A stretch of 64,000 bases of DNA from Branchipolynoe longqiensis (Eukaryota > Annelida > Polychaeta > Phyllodocida > Polynoidae), in NCBI GenBank assembly GCA_030323885.1, contig CM059199.1, positions 34,108,590 to 34,172,589 on the forward strand. The letters are read 5' to 3'. Of the stretch, positions 23,001-35,000 are shown piece after piece; the first letter of the stretch is position 1, and each line of letters opens with the position of its first letter. The translations under genes and the position numbers were made by a program. The notes under the pieces were generated by a model. That model did no database searches, had not been told where the DNA came from, and saw only the letters and a list, made by a program, of their open reading frames with translations.

Positions 23001-26000
23001 CGACGTCGATGCGGCGGTGGCGGCGATTTGTTTAGTTTACATTCGGCGATTAGGACACTAGAAAGGCGGCGGCGTTAATATCTGTTCGAATTTAGGATTA
23101 ATTTGATTAAATTTCACTTATTGAGTACGTAAATCTGTTAAATATGATCGCATTGAATAGATTGACACTCATACACGCAGAGTAACCGCCCCGGCTAGCA
23201 GATAAACGTGATTTGAAAACGGGGTAGCTGAGCCTAGGCTACGGTCGGCGGTTAGTGCTGGCACCGGGACATGAATAAGAATTTTCCACCGTTAGCCGGG
23301 TGGAGCTACCCTAGCCACGGTTAAGGCCCTGGCACCTCCACATGAATACGGGCCCTGAATATGACATTTGTCAGCTCCGAAGCACTGGTCTTCCGGCCAT
23401 CTTACTATTGGAATTGACATTCTAAACAATCTAGAGAAGATAACACAAAGTGCTCAGCATGTGATGCAATTCAAAGCTACCGAAGCTGACGAAGACATTT
23501 TACTTTCAAAATTAAGAAAACAAAAATCATTTATTTTTCTAAATTGGGAAAACATGCACATTTGTCTCAATTTGATCATTATACATATCGAGCTTATCCA
23601 AGATACGTGCTGATGCACTTACCATTCAAATCGACATCTCCCTTTTTACTAAATGAACAATTTTACTTTTCAGCATAGACTGGGAGAAACTACTGAAACA
23701 AATCTCGCATGTTGATAGATATTTTATTTACCGTATGGCAGCTTTTTGGCTTTGAAGAGTTCAAAGAATTGATCCCATGTGGCTGGAAGTCCAAGAAGCT
23801 TTGTACCGAAGTGAAACTGGGAGACGAGTACATCCTTCAGATTTCGCATAACGACGATTATCTTATGCTGGAAACAACAATGGCAACATGTTTGTTCTGT
23901 TTTGTTGGATTTTGACGTCCTGGCAACATCTAAGGTCATATCAGGACGGGTACCGGCTTATGACAGTGCGGACTCATGGCGACTTTATAGTGCTGCCCGA
24001 CTGGGAGACCAGGTCACCAGCACCATGGCCTGATATCCCACCTAGTCACATTATGCTGACACTGAACTAACAAGTCCTTGCCCTATCCTAGTAATGGCGA
24101 GCGCAAAGCTAGAAAGCAATAAGTATTAATGATGTTAGTCATTGGTTTGATGCGACCTGAATTGAACTGTCGATCACCGCTCTGCTGAGTCTGCCACCGC
24201 GCTCGGTATAACGATTTCAATTTCCCCCCTTTTCAAGTTCCCCCGGGGAATCTGAAAACGTTTTTAATTTTCCTCTGGTGAAATTGATAACGTTTTCAGA
24301 TTCCCAGGAGGGAAATTAAAACAGTTTTCAGATTCCTCCTCCTATTTTCAAATTCCCTCTCCGGGAATTTAAAATTGTTTAAAAAACTTGAAAAAAAGTT
24401 TTAAAATTCAGACCTATAATATTTTTTTCATAGCCATCTTGGAGACTGTTTGTGTCATCTGGGGTGAAATAGGTTTTGTTGTACTAGTAATAATTTCCAT
24501 TATGCTATTCTCTGTGTATTATTATATTTGTCATGAAAAATAACAAAAAATAACAAAAATAAAGAAAATTCCCCAAAAATAGAGAGAGGGGAAGTTAAAA
24601 CGCTGGAGGGAAAACGAAAACGTTTTCAAATTCCTATGGGATGAATTCGAAAACGTTTTGAAGTTCCCATGGGGGGACTTCAATCAGGGGGGAATTTAAC
24701 ATCTTTACACCGGTGCAATGATAACAATAATCCCTACTACTAGTGCTAGTGCAAGCTTTTAATGAATGACGATAAAGTGTTGATAATGGTTTCTGTGCGC
24801 TGTTATCTATTACTATACCTGGTAAAGTTCTGTTCTGATAAAACTAAAGGGGCTGTCACATTAGGGTTTTTTGCGGGAGCGCATGGCGGCGTAAGCGCGT
24901 TACGTCATATACGTCGGCATACGCCGTATACACTACTCATACGCTACGCATACGCTACGCATACGCTACTCATACGCTACTCATATGCCGCCAGATGCCG
25001 CCAGATGCCGGCGTATGTGAAGCGTATGAGGCATACGCCGCCATACGCTTTCATAAATCCGTCCGTCCAAATTTGTTTGTGCATGCTCAAAAAAACTCGA
25101 CCTATGAGGGCGTATGGCCCATACTGTCAAAAAATGTCACAGCACGCTCCCATACGCTCCCATACGCTCCTCATATGCTCCTCGTACGCTCCTCGTAGGT
25201 TCCACATATGCTCAATACCACCCGAAAGGTCACCAAATGTCATCATAGGCCGGCACGCGCAGGACCTACGTAGGTTTTCAATACGCTCCCGCCATACGCC
25301 GTAATGTGACAGGGCCTTGATATCGGACTGGCCAGAAGGATCTGGGTTATTATTAGAATTTTATGGCCCTGTCACACTATGTCGTATGGCATTAGCGTAT
25401 GCCGGCGTATGCAGTCATTGTATGGTGACCTTTGTGCACTGCTATATCTTTTGGTGCGTAACCTATACGTAACCTATACGTAACCTATCCCTAGCCTATG
25501 GCGGCATATTCAAAGCGTAACCCGACCTATGCGTGGCGTACTGTGATGTGGTTTGACAGTTGTGATTGACAAGTTCAGCATATGCCTAACCTATGCTGAC
25601 GTACCCCTAACCTATGCGTAACCTATGCTGGCATATGGATAGCATACGTGTACCATATGAGCAGCGTATGGCTGTACGCCGTAGTGTGACAGCACCATTA
25701 CAGAACGTTGTGAGTATGCCAGAGACACCCGGAGGGTGTCGGTGCAACGTAGCCTAACCTATGCCAGTGTACCCCTAACCTATTTGTAACCTATGCCGGC
25801 ATATGCATAGCGTACGTCTAGCGTATGAGCAGCGTATGAGCTGCCATACGCTGACAATTTTGAGCACACACAACCATTTTTGGATGGACGCGCATGAGAC
25901 GGCATATGACGAGCGCCAAGCTACGCATAGTGTAAGGGCATTACATCCTGACAACATCTAAGGTCATATCAAGACGGGTCCAGAAGGATCGCATGTCCCT

Positions 26001-29000
26001 TGGTATACCGGCTATATTTTATGTGGGTGGCTATTAGTGGTTTCAGATCAGAGTGGGGGATCAGACACGGTTCAAGATCACAGTTCAGGGCCTTCTTCGC
26101 AGCCCGATCAGCTCGTTCGTTTTCTTGTATGCTGGCATGGCCAGGCACCCAGCACAGGTGGATGTCATACCCATCCATTGTCAGTTGATTCATTTTATAA
26201 ATGACCGTTGCTAGAATAGGGTGATTCCTTTTCAGTCCAGCAACAGCCAGGAGGCAAGAGAACGAATCACTGTATATAACATAGTTAGTGTGGTTGGATA
26301 CCTCGATACACTCCAACGCGAGAAGGAGTGCTCGGGCTTCTGCAGTGAAAATCGAGCTCTGATCGGGCAAACGTACGCCAAACTTTTCCCGTCGGCAGAC
26401 TGCTGCAGCAGCTACCCGGCTTTGTTCTTTCAAACCATCAGTGTATATGGAGAGGTGGTCTAAAAATTGGCCTTGAATCTCTGCATGCAGTCTTTGGTAC
26501 TCGAGTGGATGTGTCTCAGACTTCCTCAGTTTCGTGAGTCGGAGGATAACCGGTGGCTTTCTCAACGACCACGGGGGATGTTCGGGGACTTTGGCATCCT
26601 CCAACACATTCAAATCCATGCCCAAGTCCTCCAGATGAGGTTTCATTCGGAGCCTCAGTGGTCGGATGTAATTTGGCCTGGCTTCATACCTGGATTCATC
26701 ATGTTGCTCGAATAGACAATTGTGTGCAGGATTCAATGCATTAGTTTTTATCTTGACTACATATTGCATGGCCAGTTTAATTCTCCTGTTATTAAGTGAT
26801 GGTTCATTGGTTTTGACGTAGAGGCTCTGAACCGGTGAGGTGCGGAAGGCCCCAAGGGCCAGGCGCAGTCCCTGGTGGTGGATCGTGTCTAGCAGCCCAA
26901 TATATGATTTCCTTGCGGAACCGTATACTATGCTGCCGTAATCCACTCGTGACCGAACCAAGGTTCTGTACACAGAGTGCAAAACATCTCTGTCCGCTCC
27001 CCACTCTGAGCTGGACAGCACCCTCAGAATATCTAGCGCTTTCAGGCATCTTGTTTTCAGGTACTTTATATGTGGCACAAAAGACAGTTTTGCGTCGAGA
27101 ATGAGGCCCAAAAATTTGGTTTTCTCAATGACTTTAATGGGATCCCCATCCAGGGTCAGCTCCGGTTCCGCATGCATTCTACGCAGCAGGCAAAAGTGGA
27201 TGCAGACTGTTTTGGTCTTGGAAAATTTGAAACCATTCAGAACTGACCATCGATGGATCCCATTCATGCTTGGTTGTAGCTGTCTCTCTATGACATTCAT
27301 GTTATCACCGCTGTAATATAAAACAAAGTCATCCACGAAAAGACTACAGGAGACCCCCCACTTTACAGCAGCAGCAATACCATTGACCTTGACCCTGAAA
27401 AGGGTCACGGCCAGTATGCTGCCTTGAGGAACTCCTAGTTCCAGTGTGTGTAGGCTGGAATAGGTAGTCTTGACATGGATGCGGAAATGCCTGAAGGATA
27501 GAAAGTTCCTGATTAAAATTGGCAGGTGGCCACGAAGGCCAATTGCATGAAGATTCTCCATGATGCCATGCTGCCACGTTTTGTCATAGGCTTTTTTGAG
27601 GTAAAAAAAGATATCTCTTATGAAGGTCTCCATGCGCACCAAATGGTCAAGGGTGCTGCGGCCCCGTCTGAAGCCACATTGAAGGTTGGACAGGTGGTGT
27701 CCTGACTCCAGTAGCCAGATGAGGTGGTTGTTTACCATGCGCTCCATGGTTTTACAGATGCAGCTTGTGAGGGCTATGGGATGACAGTTGTTGGCTTCAC
27801 TCTGGTCTTTACCAGGTGTGGGAATCGGTATTACTGTCGCCTCCCGCCAAGAGGCGGGGACGACACCTGACTCCCAGATATTGTTGAAGAGTTGAAGCAA
27901 CAGTCTCAGTGCATGTTCAGGGAAATGTTTCAAAAATTGATAATGAATTCCATCAGGTCCAACTGCTGTGTCATGCAAGCTTTCCAAAGAACACCTCAAC
28001 TCACCCATACTGAATGGGGAGTTGTAGTGCTCCTCACCATCGGAGGAAAAGTCCAAGAACTTTCGCTTTTGGCATTCCTTGATGGCCAGAAAGCCCGGGA
28101 GGCAGTTTGCCAAAGTTTCCAGCAAAGGCCTGAGCCAATTCTTCACTTATTTCGTGGAGTGATGTGAGAATGGTGCCGTTGTGTTTCAAGTGCTGGACTA
28201 CAGAAGAATTAGCCTTCAGCAGTAACAGGTTCTATTACATTGATGTTGTATTCCCTTCTAGGTGGCGACAAATGCTTAATAAGTGCATCGGTATCTAAAT
28301 TAGATATGTAGAATCAAATCTGGAAACTTGTTTTGGTTTTGAAAACGTGATGTTTCATCGGACTATCTATGCAGCTTGAATAAATGCACCAGTATCTAAG
28401 TTAAGTATGTAGAATCAAATCAAGATAATTGATTTGGTTTTGAAATTGTAATGCCACATCGGACTATGCAGCTTTAATAAGTGCAACAGTATCTAAGTTA
28501 CATATATGTACAATCAAATCTAGATAATTGCTTGGATTTGAAAATTTGCCGCTTTCCTCAGATTATGCCGCTTTGATAAGTGCACCAATATCTAAGTTAG
28601 ATATCTAGAATCAAATCTAGATAATTGTCTTGGTTTTGAAAATTTGAAGCATTCATCGAACTATACAGCTTTATCTGATCACACACCGGAAGTCCGCATT
28701 CTTGGTGATGATATCGACATCGGTTTAATTTGCACTCACCTTCGGCTGCGTGCCCGCCCAGCCGAAGAACCTGGGCTGCAGATGGCTCTTCATGACTCGC
28801 GGTGGTGGCGTCTTCTCTAGGAAATCCATTTCCGGTTTATCATATCTCTTATAGTTGAACTCCATGAACCGAGTTCGGTTGTCAAGGTTCTCGACCTTCG
28901 CCTTGGCAACATCGGCATCATTACAGACGAGCCACGTCATTTCCTGTGTCCATGTTGTTCCTGGATACAAAGAAATACAAATAAGGTGAATGAGAGGTGG

Positions 29001-32000
29001 TGGTGGACGAAGTACAGCGCAGTCTTCCAGTGCTCAAGGTCAGTAGTTTGAGTTGAATCCCAGCAGAGTCAAACCAATGACTTACACAATTGATACTTAT
29101 TGTTTCCTTCCCTAGCATTCGTCATTATTAGGATAGGGCAAGGACTGGTTAGCTCAGTGTCAGGATAATATGACTGAGTGGGACATTGGGTCATTGGGTC
29201 ATACTGGGAGACCGGATATTGGGTCATACTGGGAGACCAGTGGGGCAGTAATATAAAATTGCCATGAGTGTGCACTGTCACAAGTCGGTACACATACTGA
29301 TATGACCTGAGTTTTTGCCAGGACGTAAAATTCCAACAATAAACCAACTAACATTGAGGTGCCAGGAGGGACACATACACTACTTGAGCCACACATGAGT
29401 CAAGGAAGATGTTTTATACATCGTTTTGTTGGCAGCACCACTGTCATAAGTGATGTTGGAAAGATGCTAACATGCTGTAAATCATATCCTTCCACTTATT
29501 GCATCATGTTTATTGTAAATATACTCTGAAACAAGTAGCAACTTCGTGTAAATAATTGTAAAAGGCACGGCCAGAAGAGAAGTCCAATGACACTGAGAAA
29601 TGACAAATGGATAAATTAAATTGATTCCCCACCCCCAAAAAAATGGATCTTCGATGGATTCCTTGGTCCCTCTAGAGTCAGCTTACCTGGACTTAAGGGG
29701 CTGTCACATTAGGATACATCGCGCCAACGTACGCCGACGTATGTCATTTTTGGCCACTACGTTGTTATGCGTTATGCGTGCATTAGGCGCTCAGTGGTAT
29801 ACTTCAATGTACGTCAAGGTTTGTTGAGATACGGCATCGCGGGTCGGCAAAGTTTTGTGCATGCAATAAACTTTCGACATATGACAACCTTTGACAACAT
29901 GTGGATTTTACATCGGCCGTATGTTATGTATATGTTAGGTATATGTTGATGTATGTTAGATGTACATTAGATAAACGTTGCATAGTCTGATGGTTTTAAG
30001 TTTCTGTCATTTTCTGAGATAAATATATTAAGTTCATTTTCATAGTATACCTTAAATTAGTTTGAATTGACTTTTATTTTAAACGGTTAAGTTTAGATAT
30101 TTTTTAAGTGTAAACTTTGTTTGTTAAACGACCCCCCGCACAAAAAGTGAACATTGGCTATTGGGGGGTGAAGTGTACACATGCAAAATTAATGTTGGCA
30201 AGCACGTCCAAACTCTAACACCATACATTTCTGCAGTAACAGATTATATCACGTTGCTTCAGAATTCCCTTCTATATGGCAACAACTTTTTAATAAGTGC
30301 ACCAGTATCTAAGTTAGATATCATATGTAAAATCAAATCTAAATATTTGTTTTGGTTTTGAAAATGTGATACTGTCATCGGACTATGCAGCTTTAAATAA
30401 TTATATTCCGTGTTAATTTGAACAAATGTGTAAAATATTCCTACATTGAATTAAATACAGAAACACTGCTTTCACTTTCGCTTATCTTATCTTGTAAAAA
30501 GTCTGACGTCTCAGGCCTCATTGAGATGTGCATGTAGATCCCATTTCTTAATAGATACAAACAAGTTGCTGTACTCGGCTGATTTTATCTGCACCACCTA
30601 TCCCACAGCCAATCACAGTGATATATGTATGTAGGTTGTTGGAATGTTACGTCCTGGCAACATCTCAGTCATATCAGGACGGGATATATCTATATGTAGG
30701 ACAGATAATGTTGTATAGTCCGATAAAATCATCACATTTTCAAAACCAAAACAATTTGGCCGACCTAGATTTGATCCTACATATCTAACTTAGATACTGA
30801 TGCACATATTAAGCACTTGTTGCTACATAGAAGGTAATACTGAGTCAATTTAATATAACCCTGTTGCTGCTGAAGCCTATGGTGTCAGAATGATCGCATG
30901 CTTGCCAAAATTAATTCTTCAATCTTAAGCATTGCAAATCAAAGTTACCTTAGATGTTGGGAGGCTGTAAAAGAACAACAAAGAAACACACAACACCACG
31001 TCGCAGGTCAGTAATCATCCATGTTTGTTTTTCTTTTTTTTTTGGTTAATTAAGCAAGGAAAATCTCAATCATAGACGATTGGTGTTCCACATTCCACTG
31101 ATCCTTGCCCTATCGTAATAATGCGAAGCGCCTGGCTAGGGAGCAACAAATATAAATTGTTAAGTCATTGCTTTGACTCGACCCGGGCTTCGAACCTGTG
31201 GGTTTGAATCGAACGACCTATCAAAAAGGGAGATGGATGCTCAACTCATTCGGCTATCCCATTGCTCATGACATGAATAATTAACAACCATGGGACAACA
31301 CTAAATGGACAAAGATGGCCCCTGTCACCTTGCAATGGCCGCCTCGCCAAAGCCATCTACCGGTTCAGTCAGCATTACCCCTGCCTGATGGAGCAGCTCA
31401 GCTTCATGAACATTAAAGCTAAGATTCCATAGATGCGGTATGGGTTATGTGAATGCAAATGCGAAATCAGAAATAAAATGGAAACGCAGGTAAATACAGA
31501 GTGGTGCTTCCGTTTGTCCAAATGCGAATGCGAATGCAAATGTGAATGCAAATACAAATGCGAATGCAAATGCAAATAAAATTGCAAACGCAAATGCGGA
31601 AAGTGGATCGCTGCCTGTATCGATCAGTGCGAATGTGAATGTGTATGCTGCTCCATTTTTTAAAATATTTTTTATTGAGGCTGTATTTATACTGTCCATA
31701 GCGTTTAAGCCTGGGTATTCAGGCTTGTTTTCAATGTTGGCCAGTTGTAGTGTTGGTGGTATTTTATCACACAGTAGCTGCTGATAAGGTATTTGATTGC
31801 CTGCATTTCAACAGCAGATAGATAGCTGGTTGGTTTGGTTAGTAGTCTATGTTAATTCTCTTGGATTTTCTTGGCATATATGTGTTTTATTTGTTCTACT
31901 CTAGCCTACTCCTATTTACATATCATAGGTTTGTATGTAGCTGTGTGGGGTGCTATCTGGCTACTTTTGGCATGGTTACCTTCCATTGGGAATTCCGCTA

Positions 32001-35000
32001 GTGGGCTGTGACATATCACATGCCCCTTTGCAGTGCAGCTTAGTGGGGGTTTCCTGCCTTATTTTGCACAGATATTTGTTTGTATGTTTTTAGCTCAGGA
32101 ATTTGTTGTTCCTTTACTGTTTGGGCATTCCACACCTTGGCAGCCATTTCCTGCGTGCTTCTTTCGTGAGCTTTTATTTGGCTTCTGGTCTGCTTTAGTA
32201 GTGCCACATTATTTGCTCTAGTAGCCCTTTGTGTTTTTGTTAGGAGTTTATTGTCTTGACTATAGCTGTATGCTAATGTTTTCCAATGAATTATTCTCCT
32301 ATTTTCTCGCAATTTTGCCATCAAGACAACAGGGACTTTAACTTTCCTCCACAAATTTTCAGCAAGAAAGACAGAGAATGGCATGCCGCATGCCACATGT
32401 ATGGAATCTTAGCTTTCGTAGTTGCATCCGCATGCCGCATGTATGGAATCTTAGCTAAACCCACGTGAAGAGTGTCAGGCTTGGCAGCTCAAACTAACCG
32501 CTACATCCCCTTGCACTTATTAGGTTTAATTGCCAGATGAACACCTTAATGCCATGAGAGACCACAGAACTTCAGACTTCACACCTAAGAAGTGAGAAAC
32601 AAAAAACATGACTATGCTACCTCTCTGATATGACCTCAGATGTTGCCAGGACGTAAAACTCCAACAAACAACTAAAAAAAAACGCTTTATCCTCCATGTT
32701 GTGAATTATTAGAATAGGAGGCGCGCTGACGGGATATGTTTTTGTTTTAGTATGGAGCTAACAGAATGATACCTCAATGCGGCAGCACTGTGAAGCCAAG
32801 AGTAGTATATACTACTAAAAGCTCTTTTCTTAAATTAAATTAAATTGTTTTTATTGAGGCTGTGTTTATACTGTCCATAGCATATAAGCACGAGTACTTG
32901 GGTTTGTTTTCAATGTTGGCCAGCTGCAGTGGTGGAGTTATCTTAACACACAGTGGCTGCTGATAAGGTGTTTGATTGCCTGCATTACAGTAGCAGGTAA
33001 GTGGTTGCTTAGTATGGTTAGTAGTCTATTTTAGTGTTTTGGGGATTTTCTTGGTATATATATATATTATTTGTTTCTACTCTTATTACTAGACTCATAT
33101 TTACATATCATAGGCTTTCATGTGGTTGCTAGCTGTATTATCTGGTTAATTTTGGCATGCTTACATTCCATTGACCCTTGCTTAGTGGGGGTCTCCTAGC
33201 CTTATTTTGCCCATATAGCTCTTCCCGTTAAAGAGTTCGAGTTTGAGTTCCTTGCAAATAATCATCTATCGTATACAGTCATACAACTAAAAAAAGAACA
33301 TCCAAACTCCTCCCCCAACAGATTGAAGAAACAAAACACTCATGAAAATGAAACGATCATATTTAGGCGATATGTTGGGAACATAGGTTCTGATATCTTC
33401 ACCATAGTTAGCAAAGATTGAGCCTCATCAGCACTTGCTTGGATGACCCCAGCGCCATCTTAAAAATATATCAGGCACCTCGGCAAAGCCTAACCCCCAA
33501 CCCCTCACCTCCAACACTAATGGATTTGATGGCCCAGATCTGGCATTCATTTTGAATAAGGAGCGGTAGAGTGTCCAATTGTGAAGCTGTCGATCATTCA
33601 ATCAATCCTTCTCAGTGGACTCATTTGCAGTTTGGGTTATTTTCTGTTCTAACCAGTGGTCCACAACAGGTTGATCAAAGGCTGTGGTATGTGCTATCCT
33701 CTCTGTGGGAAAGTGCATATAAAATACCTCTTGCGCTTATCAGAAAGAGTAGCCTATGTGGTGGCAGCGGGCTTTCTCCAAAGAAATATGACAGAATGAC
33801 TAATCAATGTCCCATAGAGGCGTCGTTAAATAAAACAAGCTGTACTTTTTCATTTTGAATAAAACGAGGCCCCAATTTCACATTAATGCCACCGCTATGT
33901 AATATATTATATCAACCTCAATTTTAATTTCTTTAAATTGAATTGCATGGCCTCTAACAGCATGGGGTCCACCTGGTAACTAACTGCCCAGTGAGCCTAT
34001 GTGATACAGCGAGACTTGTATACCAACTAAATACACAATGTCTTATATACATCCGCTAGCCTGCCAAATACCAGATCTGGTGCTAGAAAGAATTGTTCAG
34101 AGGCACGTGGTCGTATTCTAACACCAGGTTCGAACCTTAGCTGAATCAAAGCTATCCCTTAAAACATGCATACATGTTTAGACTGCCTATCCTGGTGCTT
34201 GACAGTAGTAGGCCCGAGTCTTCAATAGTTCTATTTATTGCATCCAGCATTTCATCGGTAAGGGGCAGTGGAAAAGTGGAAAACCAATCGTCCGCGACTG
34301 GAATCACAATCCTCTGCTTAATAAAGGATGGTTGGTTGTTGGAGCACTTCAACACTTTTGCAGGCAGCTTTCATGAAATGTATCAAGAGAAACCTGCTGA
34401 GAGATATTAAGACTCATGGACATCACTCGCACAGCAGAGAGCTAAATGGAGAGCGGCAGTCAAGTAATGAAAGCAGTCTTTGTCGCATCGCGACCGACAG
34501 CATGATGATGATGATGGTTGTTGGAGTTTTACATCCTAGCAACGTCTAATGTACCGACTTGTGGCAGTGTGCACTCACGGCGACTTTATTGTCCTACTCC
34601 ACTGGTCGACCATGCCACCAGCAAGCACCATGACCTGATATCCCATTCAGTCACATTCAGACACCAATCCAACTAATCCTTGCCTTATCCTAATAATGCC
34701 GAGCACCTGGCTAGGAAGCAACAAGTATCAATTTTGTAAGTCATTGGTTTTACTCGACTGGGAATTGAACTCCCAACATTCTGCATGGGAGGCCTGCAGT
34801 CTACAAATTCGGGGTTAATCAAGGAATGTAAGAAACAAAACAAAATGCCTTGATAGGGGACACAGCTCAGTGCAGCTATCAACATCATACACACCTGAGC
34901 ATGGGTAAGTTTTCGAGGACACAGCTTAGTGGAACTATGGTACCCATCTGAGCATGGGAAAGTTTTAGAGGACACAGCTTAGTGGAACTATGGTACCAAC

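Larger units (their letters stand above)
25332..25990. repeat. 11-bp direct repeat CCAGAAGGATC flanking a block
   Basis: Exact copies at 25332-25342 and 25980-25990. The block between holds a family T element, a further T-like stretch (25740-25860) and a SINE-A scrap. Confidence 0.5.

Noticed and set aside
24762..25304. 180-codon plus-strand frame
   Set aside because: Most of it lies in the repetitive interior of a family T element and follows its word structure.
31445..31699. Ala/Phe-rich and Asn/Ala-rich frames on opposite strands
   Set aside because: Translation of the (GAATGC)n hexamer array; not a protein.
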